14,849 bases of DNA, from positions 1 to 14,849 of the forward strand of contig JAHJDU010000440.1 in NCBI GenBank assembly GCA_018812385.1. Reading direction: 5' to 3'. The position numbers were made by a program, and so were the translations under genes. This document shows, one piece after another, positions 1-7,656 of the stretch; within the stretch, counting starts at the first letter, position 1; each line of letters begins with the position of its first letter. The DNA is from Pseudomonadota bacterium (lineage in GTDB: Bacteria; Desulfobacterota; Desulfobacteria; Desulfobacterales; Desulfobacteraceae). The notes under the pieces are model-generated. The model saw only the letters and a program-made list of their open reading frames with translations, was not told where the DNA came from and searched no databases.

Positions 1-98
1 AATCACCAAACTATCAAATAAACAACAGATATCAAAAGGCAGTTATAAAAATTAATTTATTTAATGAATTTTGATAACCTAAAGCGTCAAAAAAAGCA

Positions 99-138
99 AA
101 AACTTGACAAATTAACATGAGAATGTAACAAGTTTTGC
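99..138 (+). promoter_or_regulatory. Likely promoter and dyad operator of the rpiR-type gene
   Basis: GCAAAAACTTG (96-106) and CAAGTTTTGC (129-138) form an inverted repeat, perfect over AAAACTTG/CAAGTTTT (99-106 and 129-136), with about 22 bases between the arms. The left arm overlaps a consensus -35 box TTGACA (104-109). The best -10 at normal spacing (TAACAA, 126-131) is weak. A dyad over the promoter of a regulator gene is the usual look of an autoregulatory operator, but binding by the RpiR protein is inference. A second, looser pair, TATCAAAA (30-37) and TTTTGATA (69-76), lies upstream in very AT-rich DNA and may be chance. Confidence 0.45.
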
Positions 139-170
139 AAGCTTTAACTTTTTAATATACGAGGAAACCA

Positions 171-1037
171 ATGAATAAAAAAAAAACTTCTTTGAATAAA
201 ATTATCAATGCCCGCTATTCTGAACTAACTTCCAAAGGGAAAATGCTGGCAGAATTTGTATTGTCTAACCCGGAAAAAGCCGTCTTTATGACAACAAGAA
301 ATCTTGGTGCAGCCGTCGGTGTCAGCGAAGCCACGGTTGTCAGATTCGTTCGGCAATTAAATTATGCAAGCTATGCATTGTTTATCAAGGACTTAAGAGA
401 GTTCATTGATCTCGAACTTACGTTGATTGAAAGAAACAGGCTTTCCAGCTTTGTTATAGGCAGCGAAGATGCGGAGCTTGAAAGAATAATCAACCAGGAT
501 ATTGAAAGCATCAGGGCCATGAGTAAAAATATTGATTTATCAGAAGTAAAAAAAATCAGAAAAATTTTAAAAGATTCAGAAGCCGTCAATATTATCGGTT
601 CTAGGCTTTCTTATGCACCGGCATATTACATGGGCTGGATCCTGGCAAAAATAAGGCAGAATGTGAATATTTTTAAAGGGAGTGACAGAACAACCATTGA
701 CCGGTTGATATTTGCTTCTCAAAAATCTGTTGTGGTCATTATTGCCACTTCAAGATATCCAAATGAATTAATTAAAATGGGAAAGCTTGTAAATCGGTAT
801 CACCTGAAAATGATACTGTTGACAGACAGTTCGTCATGCCCTCTGATCCCGTTCAGCGATCATGTCCTTATCGCACCGTTGAAAACAATCCCTTTTCTTG
901 GAAATCCAGCCTCCCTGATCAGCCTCATTAATTATCTTGTCCATACAATGGCGGCAGATATGGGAGAGGAGCTTAAAGAACATCAGAAAAAACTTGAACA
1001 GGCCTATCTGGAAAATGACATTTTATTTAGCTATTAG
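171..1037 (+). CDS. RpiR/MurR-family transcriptional regulator with SIS domain
   Basis: This is a cytoplasmic one-component regulator of 288 residues, the normal length for the family. Residues 1-80 form the RpiR helix-turn-helix domain, with the recognition helix at about 50-63 (GVSEATVVRFVRQL). Residues ~125-260 form an SIS (sugar isomerase) fold, where GSR (143-145) and ATSRYP (192-197) are the usual phosphosugar-binding loops. Known members mostly sense phosphosugars, but many in amine or carboxylate catabolic clusters have unknown ligands. The ATG follows GAGGAAACCA at good spacing, which supports this start. The gene stands alone, transcribed towards a broken corrinoid-activator fragment, so it may once have headed a corrinoid methyltransferase operon. 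Its target here is not proven; the mttB-family operon is the obvious candidate because its upstream region carries a related CTTGACAAA...TACAAG arrangement. Family call is sure, role inferred. Confidence 0.93.
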   Translation: MNKKKTSLNKIINARYSELTSKGKMLAEFVLSNPEKAVFMTTRNLGAAVGVSEATVVRFVRQLNYASYALFIKDLREFIDLELTLIERNRLSSFVIGSEDAELERIINQDIESIRAMSKNIDLSEVKKIRKILKDSEAVNIIGSRLSYAPAYYMGWILAKIRQNVNIFKGSDRTTIDRLIFASQKSVVVIIATSRYPNELIKMGKLVNRYHLKMILLTDSSSCPLIPFSDHVLIAPLKTIPFLGNPASLISLINYLVHTMAADMGEELKEHQKKLEQAYLENDILFSY

Positions 1038-1109
1038 AATTCTGTTGAAAAAGATCATATCTCCTATCGATTTCAAAATAATGCATATAAAGAATAGAAA
1101 AACTCATCT

Positions 1110-1289
1110 ATGATTAAAATCTATGATATTTCTTTTAATCCGCTCAATATAAAAGGAAAGTCTCAAAAAGGACTGACTATTTTTGAAGCAGCAGAAAATC
1201 TTAATATTTTTCTTCGTTCTGATCGCGGGAAAAAAGAAACCTGCGGAAAATGCAGGGTGTTAGTTCGTTTCCACTTCCATGCTTTTTAG
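1110..1289 (+). pseudogene. Truncated N-terminus of a 2Fe-2S ferredoxin/ASKHA corrinoid-protein reductive activator (RACo-type)
   Basis: An ATG-started frame of 59 codons reads as the N-terminal ferredoxin domain of the DUF4445/ASKHA reductive activators of corrinoid enzymes: an N-terminal beta hairpin, GLTIFEAAENLNIFLRSD (21-38), then ETCGKCRV (43-50). Intact members are several hundred residues long, so this is only the first ~50 codons. Similarity stops near 1260, where the frame enters the antisense of the ABC ATPase 3' end and terminates as a run of Phe/His. In the usual cluster (C-G-G-x-G-x-C-G-K-C) the first Cys is Arg39 here and the glycines are lost; only Cys45 and Cys48 remain. No clear Shine-Dalgarno is visible. 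It is therefore a decayed stub, probably cut when the ABC/two-component block was joined here. Such activators re-reduce Co(II) corrinoids using ATP and would be needed by the methyltransferase operon downstream. No intact copy lies in the window. Confidence 0.7.
1230..1256 (-). terminator. Intrinsic terminator of the ABC importer operon
   Basis: Read on the minus strand, CCTGC (1256-1252), a 7-base loop and GCAGG (1244-1240) form a 5-bp GC-rich stem, followed directly by TTTCTTTTTT (1239-1230). It begins four bases after the ATPase stop codon. On the plus strand the same bases encode the TCGKCR motif of the activator stub, so the terminator appears to be built from pseudogene sequence. The stem is short, so efficiency is uncertain. 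Confidence 0.5.
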
Positions 1290-2063
1290 AACTTCAGCTT
1301 GGACACTACTCCAGATTTTTCGTTTGAGTGCCATATAATTATCTGAGAGCTGGACATCGGCATTACGCGGGTGAGGAAGATCATTTATAATTTCCTGAGC
1401 AATGCGGCCCGGTCTTGCAGTCATTACAACAATTCGTGACGACAGCAGCAAGGCTTCGTCTATGGAATGGGTGATGAATATGATGGTTTTTTTATGTTTT
1501 TCATAAATGCGGACCAGCTGTTCCTGGAGAACCTGACGTGTCATTGCATCAAGGGCTGCAAAAGGTTCATCAAGGAGCATGACTTCCGGGTCGTTTGCAA
1601 GAGCCCGTGCTATGGAAACCCGCTGCTTCATACCACCGGAAAGATGGTGGGGATAGTTTTTTTCAAAGCCATTGAGTGCAACCAGATCAATAAATTTAGC
1701 AGCTATGGCCTTTCGTTCGGATTTTGGAATTCTTTTCATCTTCAGTCCGAATTCCACATTCTCCTGCACTGTTTTCCAGGGGAATAAAGCGTATTGCTGG
1801 AAAATCATTCCGCATTCCGGTGTTATGCCGATGACCGGTTTTCCGTCCAGAAGGACCTCTCCGCTGCTAGGGGTATCAAACCCCGCTATCATGTTAATCA
1901 AAGTAGTCTTCCCGCATCCGGATGCACCGACAACAACAAGAAACTCTCCATCCTTGATGTCTAAGGACAGGTCTTTAAGTGCAGTTACTTCACCCTGTTT
2001 GCTGGAAAAACATTTGGTAACATTATTAACACAAATTTTGCTTTGGCCGTTTAACGTGTCCAC
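1260..2063 (-). CDS. ABC transporter ATP-binding protein, taurine/sulfonate/nitrate type (SsuB/TauB/NrtD-like)
   Basis: This cytoplasmic ATPase energises the importer encoded with it. It has 267 residues, full length for the SsuB/TauB/NrtD group. Visible motifs are Walker A GASGCGKTT (46-54), Q-loop FQQ (88-90), signature LSGGMKQ (141-147), Walker B VMLLDEP (161-167), D-loop ALD (170-172) and the H-loop histidine H199 (ITHS). All catalytic residues are present. Its start overlaps the end of the permease gene by 13 bases, indicating translational coupling. It is the last gene of the operon and its stop abuts the truncated activator fragment. The ATPase alone does not reveal the substrate: this superfamily moves taurine, alkanesulfonates, nitrate, cyanate, thiamine precursors, aromatic acids and riboflavin. 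Confidence 0.93.
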   Translation of the reverse strand: MDTLNGQSKICVNNVTKCFSSKQGEVTALKDLSLDIKDGEFLVVVGASGCGKTTLINMIAGFDTPSSGEVLLDGKPVIGITPECGMIFQQYALFPWKTVQENVEFGLKMKRIPKSERKAIAAKFIDLVALNGFEKNYPHHLSGGMKQRVSIARALANDPEVMLLDEPFAALDAMTRQVLQEQLVRIYEKHKKTIIFITHSIDEALLLSSRIVVMTARPGRIAQEIINDLPHPRNADVQLSDNYMALKRKIWSSVQAEVLKSMEVETN

Positions 2064-2815
2064 GGCAGCAGTCTCCTTTCGAATTTTTTAAAAACAACAT
2101 CAATGACCATAACGGTAAGGCTGATCATCACCATTCCTAACATAACCGTATCGGTTTGAAAATATTCCTTTCCGTTCATAATCATAAACCCCAACCCTTC
2201 ACGGGCCGCTACCAGTTCTGCAGAGATTATACATGTCCAGGCAATCCCCAGCATTACTTTCAGACCTGAAATAATCTGGGGAAGTGAGCCCGGCAAGATA
2301 ACTTCACGCATTACATCCAGCTTGGAGGCTCCAAGATTACGTGCCGCTCTGATCAGTAAGGGATCGATACTTTTCGTGGCCTCAATAATATATAAAAGAG
2401 AAGGTGCAAAAGACCCCATAAATACTATGGAGTATTTTTGTGTTTCCGTAATACCGAGCCAGAGAAGGGAAAGCGGTATCCAGCTCATGGACGGCAAGGG
2501 GCGCAACAGTGAAATAAAAGGATCACATATGGCCATAAATATCCGTGATGAACCAAGAAAAATTCCAAAGGGAATAGCCACCATGGATGAAATCATGAAT
2601 CCCACCATCACGCGCCGGGTTGAAGCAAGGGTATGCTTAACAAGGTCGCCATTACCAATAAGTTTTACAGCTCTTGCAAAAATTTTGGAGGGTGCCGGCA
2701 TAAAGATCGGGTCAATCAAACCGGCTCTGCAGACAATTTCCCAGATGACAAGAAAAAGAGTTAGAGAGATGATGCTTATAACAATCGGTTTATTTGAATG
2801 GTTTTCTTTATTCAT
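2051..2815 (-). CDS. ABC transporter permease, SsuC/TauC-like
   Basis: This inner-membrane permease forms the channel of the importer, presumably as a homodimer. It has 254 residues with about six hydrophobic segments (~11-29, 68-90, 95-120, 128-145, 183-203, 224-243). The cytoplasmic EAA loop that docks on the ATPase is clear: RAARNLGASKLDVMREVILP (156-175), with the invariant Gly at 162. The ATG is preceded by AAGGAG ten bases upstream. The gene sits 96 bases after the binding-protein gene and overlaps the ATPase gene by 13 bases. Family assignment is secure; substrate is unknown. Confidence 0.93.
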   Translation of the reverse strand: MNKENHSNKPIVISIISLTLFLVIWEIVCRAGLIDPIFMPAPSKIFARAVKLIGNGDLVKHTLASTRRVMVGFMISSMVAIPFGIFLGSSRIFMAICDPFISLLRPLPSMSWIPLSLLWLGITETQKYSIVFMGSFAPSLLYIIEATKSIDPLLIRAARNLGASKLDVMREVILPGSLPQIISGLKVMLGIAWTCIISAELVAAREGLGFMIMNGKEYFQTDTVMLGMVMISLTVMVIDVVFKKFERRLLPWTR

Positions 2816-2836
2816 TTGGTTTTAACTCCTTGGTCT

Positions 2837-2900
2837 TGATCAGACACACCTTAAGAATATTTCAATGGGAAGATTTTTATTCGCAAGGTATGCCTGATCA
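2837..2900 (-). promoter_or_regulatory. Inverted repeat between binding-protein and permease genes
   Basis: TGATCAG (2837-2843) and CTGATCA (2894-2900) are perfect inverse copies. The pairing extends inward to 12 of 14 positions (through ACC/GGT at 2848-2850 and 2887-2889), leaving about a 36-base loop. In transcripts of the operon this could be a processing or attenuating stem that keeps binding-protein mRNA more abundant than permease mRNA, a common pattern in importer operons. There is no T-run, so it is not a classic terminator. Function is inferred. Confidence 0.3.
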
Positions 2901-2911
2901 TTCATGTCTGT

Positions 2912-3928
2912 TTATGGCAGCATGTCTGTTGTAACCCAGTTTTTAACCGTAGGTGACTGATCGATTTGTCCATGTCTGGTGAGAAAATCTCCAAGTTTTT
3001 GCATCCCTCTGACAAAATCTCCGGGATCACTCATGAGTGCTTTTTGTTTACTGCCCGGAATCCATTCAATGTCCTTGAGTACAGTCATCTGGTCTTCCAT
3101 ATTCAGGTTGGTCAGCTTGACAAGTACTTGAGCACACTCTTCAGGTTTGTTAATCAACATGTCAATCGCTTCAAAATAACCTTTGACAAAAGCTTTACAT
3201 GTATTGGGATATTTTTCGGCAAAGTCTTTGCGAACCACAAGCAGATCAGGGCCGGGGCCAAGCTTATATTTTTTATATAAACTGAATGCAGTATCATTGG
3301 CAAGAAGATGGTTGCCTTTCATATTAAGAAGTTTGTTAAAATGGGGTGTCCAGGCAGCGCAAGCATCAATCTCGCCGGAACTCATGGCAGCAGGCATTTC
3401 ATTTACTTTCAGGTTGAGTAAGGTAAGATCTTTTTCAGGGTCCAATCCGGCCTGCTCTAGTAAATCCAATACCAGGACATGGGCGCTGGATGCAAAAGGA
3501 GCAGCAAGCTTTTTACCTTTAAGATCTTTCAAGGAATTGATACCGTCCCTTGCAATTATTCCTTCTACTGTTGCGTAGGAATCTGGTGTGCCAAAGGCCA
3601 GAAAACTTTTGTTGCCAGTAGCCATCAATGCAATCGCTGAAATACTGCCGGTTGAAGCCACGTCAAGATCACCCGCAATAAGTGACCCCATGCGCCCGGA
3701 TGAAGCATAAAAATTTTGAAACAAAACCCCTAAGCCGTGTTTTTGAAACAACCCTTTTTCCATGCCGACCCAGGCCGGGTAATGTCCAAGCCAGGAAGAG
3801 CCGCCATAAATAACAGTAACCTTTTCAGGGTTGTTATCAGCACTTGCTGTGCCGGGTGTCAATGTCAGCATGACCACCATGGTCAAAGCCAGTAAAAGGG
3901 TAATAATGTTTAATTTTTTCAATTGCAT
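2912..3928 (-). CDS. ABC transporter periplasmic substrate-binding protein (TauA/SsuA/NMT1-like)
   Basis: This is the periplasmic receptor of the importer, 338 residues, usual length for the NMT1/SsuA/TauA superfamily. It has a Sec signal peptide (basic MQLKK, hydrophobic core ~8-24, predicted cleavage after ASA at 28-30) and no lipobox cysteine, so it should be soluble. The fold's landmarks are visible: YGGSSWLGHYPAWVGMEKGLF (41-61), DLDVASTGSISAIA (87-100), SLKDLKGKKLAAPF (132-145) and the hinge region MSSGEIDACAAWTP (182-195). The start is supported by GGAGG seven bases before the ATG. It is the first gene of the operon, about 96 bases downstream of a predicted sigma-54 start site. The ligand cannot be named from sequence; the context suggests the compound demethylated by the MttB-family operon. 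Confidence 0.9.
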   Translation of the reverse strand: MQLKKLNIITLLLALTMVVMLTLTPGTASADNNPEKVTVIYGGSSWLGHYPAWVGMEKGLFQKHGLGVLFQNFYASSGRMGSLIAGDLDVASTGSISAIALMATGNKSFLAFGTPDSYATVEGIIARDGINSLKDLKGKKLAAPFASSAHVLVLDLLEQAGLDPEKDLTLLNLKVNEMPAAMSSGEIDACAAWTPHFNKLLNMKGNHLLANDTAFSLYKKYKLGPGPDLLVVRKDFAEKYPNTCKAFVKGYFEAIDMLINKPEECAQVLVKLTNLNMEDQMTVLKDIEWIPGSKQKALMSDPGDFVRGMQKLGDFLTRHGQIDQSPTVKNWVTTDMLP

Positions 3929-4034
3929 CCTGTTGCCTCCATGTTGTGTTTGATTGTAAATTACACTTTCTCAGCCTTGGTATGGCAAAGCCGGGAAAGT
4001 ATCCCAATGGATTAATATTACATATTGATACTCT

Positions 4035-4051
4035 ATCAAGAAACATGCCAC
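4035..4051 (-). promoter_or_regulatory. Predicted sigma-54 (-24/-12) promoter of the ABC importer operon
   Basis: On the minus strand, TGGCATGTTTCTTGAT (4050-4035) matches the consensus TGGCACG-N4-TTGCW with exact spacing. The differences are T for C in the -24 element and A for C at -12. The predicted start site is near 4024, giving a leader of roughly 96 bases before the binding-protein ATG. The next genes on the other side encode an NtrC-type activator and its kinase, which is the class of regulator such promoters require. The imperfect -12 GC is the main weakness. Confidence 0.55.
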
Positions 4052-4155
4052 TTTCAATATACGCTTTAAAAACAGGAATATTGCTTATAATTGTTGCTTG
4101 ATAATAGATATGTCTTGTATACTGCAAGTGCCGATATTAGCACACTCTGAGCGTG

Positions 4156-4179
4156 GTCTGTGTCTGTTCTGGCACAGAC
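4156..4179. promoter_or_regulatory. Dyad, candidate enhancer site for the sigma-54 activator
   Basis: GTCTGTG (4156-4162) and CACAGAC (4173-4179) are perfect inverted arms separated by 10 bases, with two more symmetric pairs inside (9 of 12 positions paired). The centre lies about 143 bases upstream of the predicted sigma-54 start at ~4024 and about 128 bases before the kinase ATG. This is the usual distance for NtrC-type enhancer sites, and the Fis-type HTH of the adjacent regulator would bind such a dyad as a dimer. Assignment to that regulator is inference. Confidence 0.5.
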
Positions 4180-4295
4180 AGAAGACAGGATAATAACAGA
4201 AATCAGATGTTTGAGGATATTTTAGCCGGGGAGTTGTACCAGCAATATTATTTTGAATTAAAGGGTATGGAACTTGCTACAATTAAATAAATATC

Positions 4296-6260
4296 ATGGA
4301 TGATAAAAGGTTCAAAATATATCAATGTCTGGGCATGTTAATCATTTTCCTGCTTTTTGTTTTTAAGCCCGAGACAGGTTTTTGCAATGATTCAAAGGTG
4401 CTTCGTATCGGCGTGCCAATCGGATTCCCACCATTTTCTTTCAAAGCTGAAGGGGATTATCGTGTCCAAGGTTATGCCGTTGATGTTATCACAACCATCA
4501 GTGATATGAACCATAGAAATGTACGATTTCTGGTGGGTGATCCGAAAGATTTACTGACCGCGCTTCGTTCCAGTGAAATTGATGTTGTCAGTGGTATGGT
4601 CTTGTCGGAAAAATTAAAGCAGGATTTTGATTATCTTGAACTCAGCGTTTTCGTAAAGCGTTTTTTTTACGTTAAAAAATCGGAAAATGATTCGATAAAA
4701 GAAGATAACCTTACCGGAAAAACCATGGTAGTGGTAAGAGGTCAGCCGTATATGGATTTGGGCCTTAACTGGAAAGATTTGACTGTTGTACAGGCTAGGA
4801 GCTTGTTGGAAGCATTACAGATGCTGGACAATAACCATGCACAGATTATGATCAGTACTTCGGAAAGAGTGGTCAAATATCTGGTTGAAAAACACAAGCT
4901 GACCGATATCCGCCAGGTCGGGGTGACCATGGGGCAGCTCCCGCTGGCCATCATTGTTTCTAAAGGTAATACCAATCTTCTAAAACAATTGAGTGTCGGG
5001 CTTGGAATGGCCATCAGTGACGGAAGACTTGGAAAAATCGAAGCAAAGTGGTTCAGCAACAGGGACTGGGCTTTTGTCTGGTCACAATACAGAATATATT
5101 TATTAGGCGGAGCATTTTTCTTATTCATACTTATGATAGGTTTCTTAATATGGAACTATGTGCTTAAATCTCAAGTTGCCCGCATTACCAGGGATCTATA
5201 CATATCGGAACAGCGTTACAGGGAACTTATCGAATCCTCGCCGGATATGGTTTTCTTGATCAATCCGCAAGGATATATACACCATGCCAACAAAACTGCC
5301 TATGAAAAGCTTTCCATTGACCGTGATTATGAAAAAAAACTTTACATGGAGTCTATTGTTGATCCGTCCTGCATTCAAGGGATGACGGATTTTCTTACAA
5401 TGCTGTTTAAAACCGGTTATGGTTCCAATGAAACAATGCTTACATCTTCCGATTCCCGGTTGGTTCGTGTTGAGATGATTGCTGCAACAATTAGACTTGG
5501 AAGAGAGGGTGAACAGCTTGCCTGTTGTTTTGTTCGTGACATCACTGAGCGGAAACGACTGGAGGAGGAACTGGTCCAGAGTGAGAAGCTTGCTATTATA
5601 GGAAAAATGTCAGCATGCCTGGCCCATGAAATCAATAATCCCATAGGCATTATACTGGCCCATACCGAAGATATCATCAGTGGGGAACTGGACCCCAAAG
5701 AAGTCAACGAAAGTCTGCATTCAATACAGAGAAATGCCATACGGGCAGGGCAAATTACAGAAAGCCTTCTGACCCAGGCATCTTTTAAAGAGGATGCCTT
5801 TAAAAATCTTGATCTTGCCGATGTGTTAGAAGTGTGCACCCATTTTATCAAGCCGAAATTAAAGAATATTTCAATTCATAAAGACCTTCCATCCTGCCAA
5901 TATTTTGTATATGGAGATGAAATCAGCTTGCAGCAGGCTTTTATCAATCTTTTGCTTAACGCAATTGAAAGCATTCCAGGCACCGGAGGTAAAATCAATG
6001 TTGAAATAGAACATAAAACCATTGAAGGACAATTATTTGTTGAGGCCTGGATAAAAGATACGGGCAAAGGAATTATAAAAAAAGAGGTGGAAAGAATATT
6101 TGATCCTTTTTTTACAAGCGGCAAGCACCGCGGATTTGGGATCGGGCTTTTTGTTGCCCATCACATTATCAAAAAACATGGTGGAAAAATTATTCCCATA
6201 TCTGTTGAAAAGGCTGGAACTGTCATGCATGTAAGGTTACCGGCAGCTAAAAAGGAGTAA
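4296..6260 (+). CDS. Sensor histidine kinase: periplasmic SBP_bac_3 sensor, TM, PAS, HisKA, HATPase_c
   Basis: This 654-residue membrane kinase senses a small molecule and phosphorylates the adjacent sigma-54 regulator. Domains in order: N-terminal signal/anchor (~10-25); a periplasmic amino-acid-type solute-binding domain (~34-255; PPFSFK 45-50, QGYAVDV 58-64); a single TM (~267-289); PAS (~303-420, ending in the typical CFVRDITERKRLEEEL); HisKA with phospho-acceptor H444 in LAHEINNP; and HATPase_c with N-box NLLLNA (551-556), G1 DTGKGI (588-593), F-box FDPFFTS (602-608) and G2 GFGIGL (613-618). All kinase residues are present and there is no receiver domain. In amino-acid-binding relatives an Arg that clamps the carboxylate is usual near position 105; here the segment reads SEKLK, so the ligand may not be a standard amino acid (my alignment by eye). 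No Shine-Dalgarno precedes the ATG, and a possible -10 lies only 13 bases upstream, so the leader may be very short. The stop is seven bases before the next gene. Confidence 0.93.
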   Translation: MDDKRFKIYQCLGMLIIFLLFVFKPETGFCNDSKVLRIGVPIGFPPFSFKAEGDYRVQGYAVDVITTISDMNHRNVRFLVGDPKDLLTALRSSEIDVVSGMVLSEKLKQDFDYLELSVFVKRFFYVKKSENDSIKEDNLTGKTMVVVRGQPYMDLGLNWKDLTVVQARSLLEALQMLDNNHAQIMISTSERVVKYLVEKHKLTDIRQVGVTMGQLPLAIIVSKGNTNLLKQLSVGLGMAISDGRLGKIEAKWFSNRDWAFVWSQYRIYLLGGAFFLFILMIGFLIWNYVLKSQVARITRDLYISEQRYRELIESSPDMVFLINPQGYIHHANKTAYEKLSIDRDYEKKLYMESIVDPSCIQGMTDFLTMLFKTGYGSNETMLTSSDSRLVRVEMIAATIRLGREGEQLACCFVRDITERKRLEEELVQSEKLAIIGKMSACLAHEINNPIGIILAHTEDIISGELDPKEVNESLHSIQRNAIRAGQITESLLTQASFKEDAFKNLDLADVLEVCTHFIKPKLKNISIHKDLPSCQYFVYGDEISLQQAFINLLLNAIESIPGTGGKINVEIEHKTIEGQLFVEAWIKDTGKGIIKKEVERIFDPFFTSGKHRGFGIGLFVAHHIIKKHGGKIIPISVEKAGTVMHVRLPAAKKE

Positions 6261-6267
6261 TGCTTAA

Positions 6268-7626
6268 ATGGTGGAAAAAATTCTCATAGTTGAAGATGAA
6301 CTGGAAATGCTGCAATTTCTGGAACGTTATTACTCCAGAAAGGCGTATAAGATAACGGCTGTTGATTCTACTGAAAAGGCATGGGCAGCCCTTTGTGAAA
6401 CAGAATACGACCTGGTTATTTCCGATATGGCTTTTGACGGAATGAGTGGTATTGATCTGCTGAAAATGATCAGAGAGGTTGACAAGGATTTGCCATTTAT
6501 CATTATTACCGGACAAGGCTCCATAGAAAGTGCGGTTGAAGCAATAAAAATCGGAGCATTTCACTATGTTACAAAGCCGTTTAAACCCAGGGAACTTGAA
6601 ATTATTGCCAGCCGTGCCATTGAGTTTGGAAAAATTCATAAGAAATTTGAACGTATCCACAGGGAAGAAGCAGAACGTGAAAGTCAATCAGTGGTTTTCG
6701 GCAATAACCGCCAGATAAAACAAGTCATGCAGGTAATCGACAAAATATCTTCTTCCCAAGCACCCATCATTATAGAAGGTGAAACCGGTACAGGTAAATC
6801 TGTTTTTGCGCATCATATTCATCAGATCAGTGACCGGAGCAATGGTCCTTTTGTTACCATTGACTGTGGAGCGCTTTCGGAAAATTTGCTGGAGAGTGAG
6901 TTGTTCGGCCACGTTAAAGGTGCGTTTACAGGAGCTGTCAGGGCAAAACGGGGATTGTTTGAAGATGCTCACGGGGGCACGGTTTTTCTTGATGAAATCG
7001 GTGAGATGACACTATCAACCCAGGTGAAACTGCTCAGAGCATTGCAGGAATTTGAAATCAAACCCGTTGGAGGAAACCAGAGCATTAAAATTGATGTCAG
7101 GGTCGTTTCTGCCACAAACCAAGATCTTCAAGAAAAAATTTCCAATGGATCTTTTCGTGAGGACCTGTATTATCGTCTTGCTGTCATCCCTTTGTATCTG
7201 CCTCCTCTTCGTCAACGACCCGAAGATATTCTATTGTTTGTCGGTCATTTTGTACAAAAATTTAACAAACAGCATAACAAGAAGATTGTCAAAATCGAGC
7301 CAAGAGTTCTTCAGGCATTCAAGGAATCTCCGTGGAAAGGCAATATACGGGAGTTAAAGAATGTTGTTGAGCGAGCAGTGCTTCTTTCCGAATCTAATGT
7401 GATAACATATGATTGCCTGAATCCAACATCATATCAAAGCGTTGCGACAAAAATAGGAATCTCGGAAGAACCGGTTTCTCTAAAAGAAGCCTTGGAAATA
7501 ACTGAAAAAAAAGCCATTCAAACTGCCCTTGATATTGCAAATGAAAACCGTTCAAAGGCAGCAGATATCCTTGGGATAGGCCGTCGCACCCTTTATTCCA
7601 AAATGGCCTACTATCATATCGAGTGA
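6268..7626 (+). CDS. Sigma-54-dependent response regulator, NtrC/AtoC family
   Basis: This 452-residue DNA-binding activator is the cognate partner of the kinase upstream. It has an N-terminal receiver (1-~120) with acidic pair E9/D10, phospho-acceptor D53, T81 and K103; an AAA+ domain with Walker A GETGTGKS (171-178), the sigma-54-contacting GAFTGA loop (218-223), Walker B VFLDE (239-243), SATN (281-284) and REDLYYRL (297-304); and a C-terminal Fis-type HTH (~425-447, RSKAADILGIGRRTLYSKM). Every functional motif is intact. The ribosome site AAGGAG lies inside the kinase's last codons, so the pair is translationally coupled. Its likely target is the sigma-54-like promoter of the divergent importer operon. 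No sigma-54 site was found in front of the mttB-family operon, so control of that operon by this protein is unproven. Confidence 0.95.
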   Translation: MVEKILIVEDELEMLQFLERYYSRKAYKITAVDSTEKAWAALCETEYDLVISDMAFDGMSGIDLLKMIREVDKDLPFIIITGQGSIESAVEAIKIGAFHYVTKPFKPRELEIIASRAIEFGKIHKKFERIHREEAERESQSVVFGNNRQIKQVMQVIDKISSSQAPIIIEGETGTGKSVFAHHIHQISDRSNGPFVTIDCGALSENLLESELFGHVKGAFTGAVRAKRGLFEDAHGGTVFLDEIGEMTLSTQVKLLRALQEFEIKPVGGNQSIKIDVRVVSATNQDLQEKISNGSFREDLYYRLAVIPLYLPPLRQRPEDILLFVGHFVQKFNKQHNKKIVKIEPRVLQAFKESPWKGNIRELKNVVERAVLLSESNVITYDCLNPTSYQSVATKIGISEEPVSLKEALEITEKKAIQTALDIANENRSKAADILGIGRRTLYSKMAYYHIE

Positions 7627-7656
7627 GGTGTTAATTATTATGGCTTTTCTTGCTGA

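Larger units (their letters stand above)
3929..4295. other. Divergent control region between importer operon and two-component operon
   Basis: This 367-base gap has no convincing gene. It holds the predicted sigma-54 promoter and enhancer dyad described separately, a second small dyad CTTG-N7-CAAG (4114-4128), and a possible -10 TACAAT (4278-4283) for the kinase gene. A minus-strand open frame runs through part of it but has no family resemblance and overlaps the signal-peptide region of the binding-protein gene. Confidence 0.6.

Noticed and set aside
3837..4127. 96-codon minus-strand frame across the start of the binding-protein gene and the divergent gap
   Set aside because: It overlaps the signal-peptide region of a secure gene in another frame, runs through the predicted promoter, and resembles no family.
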